A stretch of DNA of 17,630 nt from the NCBI GenBank assembly GCA_031288035.1, contig JAITSG010000004.1:1-17630 (forward strand), given 5' to 3'. A program made the position numbers and the translations under genes. Source of the DNA: Rickettsiales bacterium (lineage in GTDB: Bacteria; Pseudomonadota; Alphaproteobacteria; Rs-D84; CACZYB01). This document shows positions 1-7,665 of the stretch, piece by piece. The notes below the pieces were generated by a model. It had not been told where the DNA came from. It saw only the letters and a program-made list of their open reading frames with translations, and ran no database searches. How positions within the stretch are numbered: position 1 is the first letter of the stretch; each line of letters starts with the position of its first letter.

Positions 1-1865
1 TGGAGATGTCCGCGCCGAGGAGCGCGGACAAGGCCTACGCCAGCGCGGATAGTGCGAGGATGGAGGGCAAGGAGGTGCTGCGCCTGGAGGGCGTGGAGTA
101 CACAGCGTGCGCCGAGGGGCGTCCCGGCTGCCCCGACGTTCCGGCGTGGAGGATAAGGGCTGGCGGGATAACCGAGAATCTTGAGGACCACTCCATGTGG
201 TACAGGAACGCGGTCTTGTACATGTGGGACGTACCGGTGTTCTATCTTCCGGTACTTTACAGCTACGATCCGACTGTCAAGGACAAGACCGGGCTCCTGA
301 CGCCGAGCATAGAGGCCGATTCCACGCTCGGCACCGTGTACAAGCAGCCGCTGTTCGTAAAGATAAACGACTACAACGACATGACGATCACGCCGAAGAT
401 GACCAGCAACCGCGGCGTCATATGGGACGGCGAATACAGGACGAACCAGAAGTACATGGCCGCGAGCGCGCGCGGAAGCTACAAGGGCGGCGACGAGTAC
501 TACGCCGCGGATCCGTCCGCCGCCCGCTGGTATTTCAGGTCCGTGGGAGATGCCGAGTTCAGCGACGTATGGAGGGCCAGCTTCGACATAGAGCGCACGT
601 CCGACAAGACTTACATGCGCATATACGAGCTCAACTCGTCCCCGTGGACCACTTCCACCGCGGCCCTGGAGGGGATACGCAACAGGAGCTATCTGACCGC
701 GCGGTTTTACGAATACCAGAACATGCGCACTCTGCCCAACGACTATACGCCGCTGGTGCTGCCGGTCGTGGACTACAGCCGGTCGTTCGATCCGAACTCG
801 CTGGGCGGCGTGGCGGAGTTCAAGTTCAACTCCGCGCGCATAATCCGCGAATACCGCGATCCGAACATACTGGACGAGGGCTATGTTAGGGCGAGCTCCA
901 TCGCCCGGTACGCGCAGCCGGTGCAGACCGATTGGGGCGGCGTGGCCACGTTCGCAGCGGCGGTCAGGGGGGATTTTTATTCCCTATCCGACATAGGCGG
1001 CCCCGGCGCGGCTAACGCGTATTCCGGTTCCCAGTCGCGCGGCAGCGCCTCGGCCAGCATCAAGCTCGAAGCGCCCATGTACAGAAAGTCCCGGGCCGGC
1101 GTCGGCGAGATTCTGGAGCCGATAGTCCAGGTGGTGTCCTCGCCCAAGCATTCGGCCAGCCCGAACATACCGAACATGGACAGCAAGTTCATGGAGGTCG
1201 ACGCGTTCAATTTGTTCGAGGAGGATCGCTTCGCCGGGTACGACGTGTTCGAATCCGGCGCGCGCGCGAACTACGGGCTTAGGTACAGCAGGTCGGGAAG
1301 CGAGAAGCTTAGCGTGTTCGTGGGCCAGAACTATAACATAGACGTGCCCGAAGATCTGTATACGGACGGAAGCGGGCTGAAGAACGGCTCCGGCTTTTCC
1401 GACGTGGTGGCGAGCGTCCAGTACGTTCCGGCGCCGTTTTTAAGCGTGAACTACAAGACCAGGCTCGAGCAGGAGACGCTGGCCGTGAACAGGCACGATC
1501 TGTCGCTCGGCGTCGGCCCGCCGGCGTTTCGGTTCAGCTCCAGCTACGTGTATTTCAAGAGTATGTACGTGGAGGACGAGGAGCCCATAAGGAAGGACGA
1601 GGCGCAGTTTTCCCTCTCCTCGCGCCTGACGGCCTACCTCGACGCGAACACTTGGGTCCGCTACGATTTGGAGAAGAGCAAGGTGCTCAGCCGCGGGGGG
1701 AGCGTGGTCTATTCGAACAACTGCCTCAGGTTTGCGCTCAACCTGTACGAGGAGTTCACTTCCGACGCCGATTATTTGGGCAAGAGGTCTATATCCTTCA
1801 CGCTTGCGCTCAAGACGCTGGGCGAAATAAGTTCGAGCTTCAACATAACGCCGGAGGTGCAATGA
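1..1865 (+). CDS. lptD: LPS-assembly outer membrane protein LptD, 5' end outside window
   Basis: LptD is the outer-membrane beta-barrel that, with LptE, inserts lipopolysaccharide into the outer leaflet. The reading frame is already open at base 3, so the N-terminal OstA/LptA-like jellyroll is mostly cut off. An internal ATG at base 6 is not the real start. Near the visible start the family signature appears: a cysteine pair (YTACAEGRPGC), a W-x-I-x-A strand, then a 'VPVFYLPVLYSYDP' stretch followed by 'KTGLLTPSI', where the periplasmic domain joins the barrel. The remaining ~500 residues are alternating, aromatic-rich strands typical of the barrel, with a late cysteine in 'NNCLRFAL' where other LptD proteins have C-terminal disulfide cysteines. 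The gene ends in TGA overlapping the surA-like ATG, so the two are translationally coupled. Family assignment is firm; the total length is unknown. Confidence 0.9.
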   Translation, partial: EMSAPRSADKAYASADSARMEGKEVLRLEGVEYTACAEGRPGCPDVPAWRIRAGGITENLEDHSMWYRNAVLYMWDVPVFYLPVLYSYDPTVKDKTGLLTPSIEADSTLGTVYKQPLFVKINDYNDMTITPKMTSNRGVIWDGEYRTNQKYMAASARGSYKGGDEYYAADPSAARWYFRSVGDAEFSDVWRASFDIERTSDKTYMRIYELNSSPWTTSTAALEGIRNRSYLTARFYEYQNMRTLPNDYTPLVLPVVDYSRSFDPNSLGGVAEFKFNSARIIREYRDPNILDEGYVRASSIARYAQPVQTDWGGVATFAAAVRGDFYSLSDIGGPGAANAYSGSQSRGSASASIKLEAPMYRKSRAGVGEILEPIVQVVSSPKHSASPNIPNMDSKFMEVDAFNLFEEDRFAGYDVFESGARANYGLRYSRSGSEKLSVFVGQNYNIDVPEDLYTDGSGLKNGSGFSDVVASVQYVPAPFLSVNYKTRLEQETLAVNRHDLSLGVGPPAFRFSSSYVYFKSMYVEDEEPIRKDEAQFSLSSRLTAYLDANTWVRYDLEKSKVLSRGGSVVYSNNCLRFALNLYEEFTSDADYLGKRSISFTLALKTLGEISSSFNITPEVQ

Positions 1866-2734
1866 TGCAAAAAAAGACATTCGCGAAACTTCTGTTTGCT
1901 TTGGCGCTGGCCCTGTCCTCTCCCTGTTTGGCGGCGGAAAGCAGGATAGCGGCCGTGGTCAACGGCGAGATAATAACGTCGTACGAGCTCGACGGCCGCG
2001 TGTCGTTCACCCGATCGCTGATGAAGGGGGCGAAGCCTCCGGCCGGCCTTCGGGGAAAGATTCTGGAGGAGATGGTGAACGACAGGCTCAAGCTGGCCGA
2101 GGCGTCCAAGTTCGGGGTCAAGGTGGAGGATGCGGAGATAGACGAGACCGTAAGGAGGATGGAGGATTTTTACGGCGTGAAGATAGACAAGTCGCTCGCG
2201 TGGGTGCGGGGCCAGGCGAAGGCGGACGTCGCATGGAACAAGTTCGTGTTCGGCTACCTGCGCTCGCTCGTCGGCGTCAGGGACGGCGAGATAGACGGCG
2301 TCATAGGAGACTATTCTTCGCGGAAAGCCTACGAATACTCGCTCGTCCCGCTGCTGGCGGACAGGAAAAGGCTGGACGATCTGGCGCCCGAGGCGAGGAA
2401 GGTTTCCTCGTGCTCGGGGTTCAAGGCGTTCGCGGCCAAGCACGGGGCCGCGGGTTCCGGGGCGGAGATAAAGGTGGGCGAGGCGGACATGAGCCCGGCC
2501 CTCGCGGCCGAAGTGGCCGCTCTGGGCGAAAGCGGCCTTTCCTCTCCCGTCGAGGGCGCGGGCGGCCCGGCGATGTTCTACCTGTGCTCCAGGAAGGAAA
2601 CCGGGAAGCCCGCCCTTCCGCCGCCGGACAGGGCCAAGGTGCGCCAGGACCTGTTCATGGGCAAGCTGGAATCGCTTTCTCAGAGGCATTTCGGGAAGCT
2701 CCGCGCCGGCGCGGCGGTGGAGATAAGGGAGTAA
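1865..2734 (+). CDS. surA: SurA-like periplasmic chaperone / peptidyl-prolyl isomerase
   Basis: This is a periplasmic folding factor for outer-membrane proteins, 289 aa. Residues 1-23 form a Sec signal peptide (basic MQKK, hydrophobic core, cut near CLA-AE). Next comes the SurA N-terminal signature 'RIAAVVNGEIITSYEL' at about 27-42 and a helical region with 'EEMVNDRLKLAEASKFGV'. The C-terminal half resembles one parvulin domain (FKAFAAKHG ... VGEADMSPALAAEVAAL ... AMFYLCSRKE) but is short and weakly conserved, so catalytic activity is uncertain. The protein is shorter than the two-parvulin E. coli SurA (about 430 aa) and closer to the one-domain alphaproteobacterial form. Two ATGs lie at 1862 and 1865. 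GGAGG at 1853-1857 fits the second better (7 nt), and the first would overlap lptD as ATGA. Position directly after lptD is the classic order and supports the call; the usual pdxA and rsmA do not follow. Confidence 0.82.
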   Translation: MQKKTFAKLLFALALALSSPCLAAESRIAAVVNGEIITSYELDGRVSFTRSLMKGAKPPAGLRGKILEEMVNDRLKLAEASKFGVKVEDAEIDETVRRMEDFYGVKIDKSLAWVRGQAKADVAWNKFVFGYLRSLVGVRDGEIDGVIGDYSSRKAYEYSLVPLLADRKRLDDLAPEARKVSSCSGFKAFAAKHGAAGSGAEIKVGEADMSPALAAEVAALGESGLSSPVEGAGGPAMFYLCSRKETGKPALPPPDRAKVRQDLFMGKLESLSQRHFGKLRAGAAVEIRE

Positions 2735-2757
2735 GGCGGGCCGTCCTACGATTTCTC

Positions 2758-2786
2758 TTTACTTGCGGCGCCAAAGGTTTTAGACT
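2758..2786 (+). promoter_or_regulatory. Possible promoter for mreB
   Basis: TTTACT at 2758-2763 and TAGACT at 2781-2786 are separated by exactly 17 bp, each matching 4 of 6 consensus bases. Transcription would start near 2793, giving a ~26 nt leader that contains the GGAG ribosome site at 2809-2812. It sits in the only sizeable gap (84 bp) of the lptD-comF run. The match is modest, so this is a candidate only. Confidence 0.33.
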
Positions 2787-2818
2787 GGCACAAGCGTTTT
2801 CTTGAAGCGGAGCTTTTT

Positions 2819-3862
2819 ATGTTTTCGACTTTTACATCGGTTTTCTCGAACGATCTGGGCATAGACCTCGGCACGGCGAACACCCTGATATACGTGAAGG
2901 GCAAGGGGGTGGTGCTGGACGAGCCTTCCGTGGTCGCCATAGCCGACGGCGAGGGCGGCAGGAAGGAGATACTGGCGGTGGGCGAGGAGGCCAAGAGGAT
3001 GCTCGGCCGCACACCGGGCAACATCCGCGCGGTCAGGCCGCTTAAGGACGGCGTCATCGCGGATTTCGAGGTGGCTGAGGCCATGATAAAGTTCTTCATA
3101 AAGAAGGTTTTGAAGGGCCGTTCTTTCGCTTTTCCGCAGGTTATAATCTGCGTGCCGTCCGGCTCTACTCCGGTCGAGCGCCGCGCAATACAGGAATCGG
3201 CCGAGGTCTGCGGCGCGCGCAAGGTGTATTTGATAGAGGAGCCCGTCGCGGCCGCCATAGGCGCCGGCCTTCCGATAGACGAGCCCGCGGGCTCCATGGT
3301 TGTCGACATAGGCGGCGGCACGACCGAGGTTGCGATACTGTCCCTTGGCGGCATAGTGTACGCCAAGTCCGTGAGGATAGGCGGGGACAAGATGGACGAC
3401 GCGATAATCGACTATATCCGCCGCAACCACAACCTGCTGGTGGGCGAGCGTTCGGCCGAGACGATAAAGAAGGAGATAGGCTGCGCCGTTCCCGATTCCG
3501 ACAAGGACGGGCGGACCATCGACATAAAGGGGCGCGACCTGATGAACGGCATCCCGCGCGAGCTCACGCTTTCCGAGGCCCAGATAGCCGAGGCCCTGGC
3601 CGAGCCGGTGCGCGCGATAATCAATGCGGTCAAGACGGCGCTCGAGAACACGGCGCCCGAGCTAGCGGCCGACATAGTGGACAAGGGCATAGTCCTGACC
3701 GGCGGCGGGGCGTTCCTTCGGAACCTCGACTTCGCGATCCGCCATGCGACGGGCCTTCCCGTGTCCATCGCGGACAATCCGCTGCAGTGCGTGGCGCTCG
3801 GCACCGGCAAGGTCATGAACGACATAAAGAACTACCGCCACATACTCTCGACCATGTATTGA
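2819..3862 (+). CDS. mreB: Rod shape-determining actin homologue MreB
   Basis: MreB is a bacterial actin that polymerises under the inner membrane and guides lateral cell-wall synthesis. At 347 aa it has the standard family length. The actin/Hsp70 ATPase motifs are intact: phosphate-1 'GIDLGTANT' at 14-22, phosphate-2 'VVDIGGGTTE' at 161-170 and the adenosine motif 'VLTGGGAFLRNLD' near residue 290. The N-terminal 'MFSTFTSVFSNDLGID' is the usual MreB opening, and GGAG at 2809-2812 is 6 nt ahead of the ATG. The usual partners mreC, mreD, pbp2 and rodA do not follow. Instead a comF gene begins at the stop codon, so either the cluster is split or MreC is elsewhere. Isoleucine codons here are mainly ATA, some ATC and apparently no ATT. 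Confidence 0.95.
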   Translation: MFSTFTSVFSNDLGIDLGTANTLIYVKGKGVVLDEPSVVAIADGEGGRKEILAVGEEAKRMLGRTPGNIRAVRPLKDGVIADFEVAEAMIKFFIKKVLKGRSFAFPQVIICVPSGSTPVERRAIQESAEVCGARKVYLIEEPVAAAIGAGLPIDEPAGSMVVDIGGGTTEVAILSLGGIVYAKSVRIGGDKMDDAIIDYIRRNHNLLVGERSAETIKKEIGCAVPDSDKDGRTIDIKGRDLMNGIPRELTLSEAQIAEALAEPVRAIINAVKTALENTAPELAADIVDKGIVLTGGGAFLRNLDFAIRHATGLPVSIADNPLQCVALGTGKVMNDIKNYRHILSTMY

Positions 3863-4569
3863 GCGCGCTTGGGGCCATAATCGATTATATTTTCCCCGAG
3901 CGGTGTTTCGGGTGCGGGGCCGTCATGCGCCTGGGCCGCGGCTTGTGTCCCGAATGCTATAGGAAGGCCGAATTCATATCCGAGCCGTCGTGCGCGTATT
4001 GCGGGGCTCCCATGGAATTCTCTCCGCTGGAGAATCCCGTGTGCGCGCGCTGCGTAAGGCGCCGCCCGTCGTTCACTAGGAGCGTGAGCGTCATGAAGTA
4101 CGGCGACATGGCGCGTGCGATAATCCTGCCCCTGAAGCATGCGGACAAGACCTATATCGCGAAATGGGCGGCCGAGCTTATGTTCGCGCGCGGCCGCGGC
4201 CTCGTGGAGGCGTGCGATGTGATAGTGCCGGTTCCGATACACAGGATGCGCATGCTGAAGCGCCTTTACAACCAGTCGGCGCTCATAGCCAAATTCCTCT
4301 CGAAGATGGGGCACAGGCCCCTGGCGCCGGGCGGCCTGATCCGCGTCCGCAACAGTCCCAGCCAGGGCCGTATGGGATTCAGGGACAGGAGGAAGAACGT
4401 AAGCGGGGCCTTCGCTCTCAGGGATCCGGATGCTTTCGTGGGCAGGCGCGTCCTGCTCGTCGACGACGTTGTTACCAGCGGCGCGACGCTCGAGGAATGC
4501 GCCCGCGTGCTCCGCGCCTGCGGCGCCGCTAGGGTGTTCTGCCTCACCTTCGCGAAAGTTTGTGATTGA
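3859..4569 (+). CDS. comF: ComF family zinc-ribbon phosphoribosyltransferase-like protein
   Basis: ComF/GntX proteins are linked to DNA uptake and processing of imported single-stranded DNA; the exact reaction is unsettled. The protein has an N-terminal double zinc ribbon with CxxC pairs at about 16/19, 30/33, 45/48 and 62/65. It continues as a PRTase domain with 'VIVPVPIHRMRMLKRLYNQS' and the PRPP loop 'VLLVDDVVTSGATLEE' (acidic pair D202-D203). Choosing the start is awkward. The only in-frame ATG (3787) would overlap mreB by 76 bp and add about 24 residues unlike the family. A TTG at 3859 overlapping the mreB TGA gives 236 aa, the normal length, but has no visible Shine-Dalgarno, so it would depend on coupling to mreB. 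The function is firm at family level, the start is not. No other competence gene is in the window. Confidence 0.85.
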   Translation: MSALGAIIDYIFPERCFGCGAVMRLGRGLCPECYRKAEFISEPSCAYCGAPMEFSPLENPVCARCVRRRPSFTRSVSVMKYGDMARAIILPLKHADKTYIAKWAAELMFARGRGLVEACDVIVPVPIHRMRMLKRLYNQSALIAKFLSKMGHRPLAPGGLIRVRNSPSQGRMGFRDRRKNVSGAFALRDPDAFVGRRVLLVDDVVTSGATLEECARVLRACGAARVFCLTFAKVCD

Positions 4570-4594
4570 AACGGCGGACCCGGTAATATATAAT
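4566..4594 (+). promoter_or_regulatory. Near-consensus sigma-70 promoter for the virB4-like unit
   Basis: TTGAAA at 4566-4571, a 17 bp spacer and a perfect TATAAT at 4589-4594. The -35 box overlaps the comF stop codon. Transcription should start near 4601, right at the GGAGGGG ribosome site (4601-4607), giving a leader of only about 10 nt before the GTG at 4611. This makes the upstream ATG at 4593, which lies inside the -10 box, an unlikely start. Confidence 0.75.
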
Positions 4595-4610
4595 GTTTTC
4601 GGAGGGGAAA

Positions 4611-7031
4611 GTGGGGAGCGTTCAAGGCTTGCTGGCACTCGGTTTTTCAAACGCCTTTCTGGCGCTTGTGGTGGCTTTTGTCTTCGCCTCCGGCCTTCTG
4701 TTGGCCGTTCTCATGAGCAAGAGGACCGGGTGGTTTTTGCCGCGGCCCGGGGAAACGCGCCTTCCGGACTTTTTGCCGTTTGAAAGGCTGCTGGACGACG
4801 GCTCCACCATAATATGCTCTAACGGTTCGCTCGTGCGCGTGTTCAAGGTGCATGGCGTGATGTCGTCCTTTGCGCGCGTAGAGACGGTGCAGGGTTATCT
4901 GGAGGCGCGCCAGAAGTGGGTCGACTCTCTCTCGGAGATAAGCGTCGAGAGCCGGATATTCACGCTTCGCGAGAAGGTCAGGAACGACATGCTCGCGGTG
5001 GAAGGGACTCGCGCGTTGGGCGAGATAGCGAGGAAGTGGTCGGAGGCCAAGGCCGACATATTCGTCAACTCGCACTACATAGTGCTGTCTGTCAACGGCC
5101 GCAGGGACGGCATGAAGGATCTCGACGCCGCCGCTTCGAATCTCGAGGCCATATTGGCGCCGTTCGGGATCAGGAAGCTGGTCGAGAAGGGCGGTTCCGA
5201 AAGCCCGCTTTCCTTCTTCGCCCATATAATAAACCAGGTTTCAAGGCCCGAGCCCAGGGGCCGCGGCGTGGCGGACGGCATATCCGAGTTCCTGGTCGGG
5301 GACGAGGTTTTCTTCAGCAACAGGGGCGCGATAAGGTTTTCGAGCGGCCCGCGCGAGAAATACATGGCCGTGGTCGGGATAAAGCAGGAGGCGGGCCAGG
5401 CGGACGAGCAGATGCTCTCGGACATACTCGCGCTCAATTACGAGCTTTCTGTCCTGCACAACGTCTATCCTATATCGAAGCTCAAGGCCCAGATGATACT
5501 CACGAACCAGCGGCGCGCGGCGTCCGCCACGTCGTTTTCCTACGACGTCGTGCGCCAGTACGACGACGCCCTGGCGCTGATAGAGCAGAGCGACGAGGAT
5601 CATCAGACGCTGGTCAACTACGCCGAAACGTTCTTCGTGTCGGCGTCGAGCCCCGAGAGCCTGGACAAGGCCGTGTTCGAGATAGAGAAGATCTGCCGCC
5701 TGTACGGCGTGGTTCCCGTGCGCGAGGGCTGGGTGGCCCAGGCGTCCTGGTTCGCGCAGTTTCCGACGTACGACGTCTATCCGCGATCTTACAGGCTGCT
5801 GTCTCGCGCTGCCGCCTGCCTGTTCAATTTCGAGCGCCAGCCCGAGGGCTTGGGGAAGTGCGACTGGGGCGACAGCCCCTTGACCGTGTTTCCGACGTAC
5901 CAGGGCACGGCGTACCAGTTCCAGTTCCATGTTTCAGCGGAGCAGGCGGCCGTGGCGCACACCATCGCGATAGGTCCCACCGGCCAGGGGAAGACCACGC
6001 TCTATTCGTTCCTCGCGGGCCAGGCCATGAGGTTCAGGGATCTCAAGGTGTTCTTTTTCGACCGCCACCGCGGGGCCGAGATATTCACGTACGCGGCTGG
6101 CGGCGACTATATAAACTTCGAGGGGGACACCAAGGACAGGGACGCCCTGCACGGCGGCCAGACCGTGCATTTGAATCCGTTCCGCATAGAGGACACGCCC
6201 GAGAACCGTTCGTTCCTCCGCCGCTGGCTCAGGGAGATAACGCAGGTCAGCGACGCGGCCAGCGAGGCCGAGATAGCCCGTGCGATAACCACGGCGTTCG
6301 ATTATCTGGAGCCGTCCAAGCGCTCTCTCAAGAACCTGTACAAGTCCTGTTTCTCGCCTGCCGGGGCCATGCGGCGCGAGCTGTTCCGGTTCGTGGACGA
6401 TTCCCAGTACGGCGGGCTGTTCAACGCTCCGTCGGACACGCTCGACCTGACCGGGCGCTTCAACGCGTTCGATTTCACGTACCTGTTCGACGACGACGTC
6501 CTGGCGCCGGCGGTGGTGAGCTATATCATGAACCGGATACAGAACATCACCGGCCGCACCGGGAGTCCGTCGCTGATAATCATAGACGAGACCGCGCCCA
6601 TGCTTGCGAATGCGGAGTTCAGCCGGAATTTCGTGGCCGGGTTGCAGGAGGGGCGAAAGAAGCGCCAGGCCTATCTGGCCGCGTTCCAGCAGCCCAACCT
6701 CGTCGATCGGATGGGATTGGGCGACGTCATCCGCGGCCAGATGCAGACGCAGGTGTTTTTCAAGAACGCACAGGCCCGGCCCGAGGATTACCAGGGCTGG
6801 AACCTTACGCCCAAGGAAATGGCGTTCGTCCAGGGCAAGGCTTACAAGGACATGAAGTACGCGATACTGTTCAGGAAGCCCTCCATCGACGAATCCGTCA
6901 TACTGAACGTCGATCTGTCGGGTCTCGGGCCCTATCTGCGGCTGTTCGATTCCGGGCGCAAGTCCGTGCTCATGGTGGAGGAGCTGCGCAAGGCCCACGG
7001 CGACAAATGGGTGGAAGTATATGTTGGCTAG
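4611..7031 (+). CDS. VirB4/TrbE-type (CagE_TrbE_VirB) ATPase, apparently stand-alone
   Basis: VirB4-family ATPases power type IV secretion and conjugation machines. The protein is 806 aa from GTG 4611. An N-terminal hydrophobic stretch (about residues 5-35) ends in 'MSKRTGWFLPRPGE', suggesting a membrane anchor like that of VirB3-VirB4 fusions. The middle matches the CagE_TrbE_VirB N-domain ('LSDILALNYELSVLHNVYP', 'QRRAASATSFSYDVV'). The C-terminal RecA-like ATPase has Walker A GPTGQGKTT (455-463, K461), Walker B 'SLIIIDE' (D659-E660), then 'AFQQPNL' and 'GQMQTQVFFKN'. Start choice: ATG 4593 has no ribosome site and lies in the -10 box, whereas GTG 4611 has GGAGGGG 3-5 nt upstream. The stop overlaps the next ATG by 11 bp, so the downstream HExxH gene is coupled. 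No VirB3, B6, B8-B11, VirD4 or relaxase is in the window, so its role cannot be assumed to be conjugation. Confidence 0.85.
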   Translation: MGSVQGLLALGFSNAFLALVVAFVFASGLLLAVLMSKRTGWFLPRPGETRLPDFLPFERLLDDGSTIICSNGSLVRVFKVHGVMSSFARVETVQGYLEARQKWVDSLSEISVESRIFTLREKVRNDMLAVEGTRALGEIARKWSEAKADIFVNSHYIVLSVNGRRDGMKDLDAAASNLEAILAPFGIRKLVEKGGSESPLSFFAHIINQVSRPEPRGRGVADGISEFLVGDEVFFSNRGAIRFSSGPREKYMAVVGIKQEAGQADEQMLSDILALNYELSVLHNVYPISKLKAQMILTNQRRAASATSFSYDVVRQYDDALALIEQSDEDHQTLVNYAETFFVSASSPESLDKAVFEIEKICRLYGVVPVREGWVAQASWFAQFPTYDVYPRSYRLLSRAAACLFNFERQPEGLGKCDWGDSPLTVFPTYQGTAYQFQFHVSAEQAAVAHTIAIGPTGQGKTTLYSFLAGQAMRFRDLKVFFFDRHRGAEIFTYAAGGDYINFEGDTKDRDALHGGQTVHLNPFRIEDTPENRSFLRRWLREITQVSDAASEAEIARAITTAFDYLEPSKRSLKNLYKSCFSPAGAMRRELFRFVDDSQYGGLFNAPSDTLDLTGRFNAFDFTYLFDDDVLAPAVVSYIMNRIQNITGRTGSPSLIIIDETAPMLANAEFSRNFVAGLQEGRKKRQAYLAAFQQPNLVDRMGLGDVIRGQMQTQVFFKNAQARPEDYQGWNLTPKEMAFVQGKAYKDMKYAILFRKPSIDESVILNVDLSGLGPYLRLFDSGRKSVLMVEELRKAHGDKWVEVYVG

Positions 7032-7665
7032 GCGTCTTTTCGCATCCGCCCTGCTCCTATTCTGCGCGCCGGCCTTGGCCGGGGTCGACTGCTCGCCGTA
7101 CGGGAGGGAGCCGGGAATCCGGGTCGAGATAAAGAATCCGGAACCCAGAATACAGTCCATCATGGCGGAAAGCATGCAGAAGCTTCCGCTCGACAATCCG
7201 AGGCACACTCTGGGCCTGACGGTTGCCGACTTCGTGATCGGGTTCGAGTTCCGGCTCGAATCGACCGAGGTGGATGGCGGTTTCTGCACGGCCATATCGG
7301 ACATAGGCTTCGGCATGGGGTACAGCGGCATAGAGGTGTTCATAGACGACCGCGTCCGTCCGGGCACCGAATGCCACGCCGCGGTGATGGAGCATGAGAT
7401 GGAGCATGTGGGGATATTCCGCCGGGTGCTGGAGAAATACGGCCCGCTGATAAGGAAGGAGCTGGAGATAATCGCCATGAACCTGGATCCGGTGTTTTTG
7501 GAAAAGACGTCCGAGAGGGCGATAGACGGCATGGTTTCGAATCAGGTGTACGAGAGCGAGCGGATAAGGGTCCTGACCGGCAAGATGGAGCGCGAGAAGA
7601 TGGATTTGAACGCGGCTCACGACAGTTCGGACGAATACGCGCGCATCGGGCGGATCTGCCGCTAG
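7021..7665 (+). CDS. Secreted protein with HExxH motif, putative zinc metallopeptidase
   Basis: I do not recognise a named family with certainty. The 214-aa protein has a clear signal peptide (MLARRLFASALLLFCAPALA, cut after residue 20), so it should be periplasmic or secreted. HEMEH at 125-129 in 'CHAAVMEHEMEHVGIF' fits the zincin HExxH zinc site, and a glutamate-rich helix follows (about 138-150) that could supply the third ligand. Cysteines at 24, 89 and 118 could form a disulfide. The C-terminal third is helical and charged with no membrane segment. The ATG overlaps the end of the VirB4-like gene by 11 bp, so the two share a transcript. By analogy with lytic enzymes that open the wall for secretion machines it might act on peptidoglycan or a pilus/secretion partner, but that is inference. 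Its TAG shares CTAG with the stop of the opposing gene. Confidence 0.7.
   Translation: MLARRLFASALLLFCAPALAGVDCSPYGREPGIRVEIKNPEPRIQSIMAESMQKLPLDNPRHTLGLTVADFVIGFEFRLESTEVDGGFCTAISDIGFGMGYSGIEVFIDDRVRPGTECHAAVMEHEMEHVGIFRRVLEKYGPLIRKELEIIAMNLDPVFLEKTSERAIDGMVSNQVYESERIRVLTGKMEREKMDLNAAHDSSDEYARIGRICR

Noticed and set aside
4593..4610. ATG at 4593 as start of the VirB4-like gene
   Set aside because: It lies within the -10 box and has no ribosome site, while GTG 4611 has GGAGGGG just upstream.
4916..7132. 738-aa plus-strand ORF overlapping the VirB4-like gene
   Set aside because: Arg/Gly/Pro-rich translation of another frame of a GC-rich gene. The overlapping frame has clear ATPase motifs and a ribosome site.
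5934..7532. 532-aa minus-strand ORF opposite the VirB4-like and HExxH genes
   Set aside because: Antisense shadow caused by high GC third positions; no domain or start signal.
4611..7665. Integrative conjugative element
   Set aside because: Only a VirB4-like gene is present. No relaxase, coupling protein, integrase or att repeats are in the window, and base use matches neighbours.
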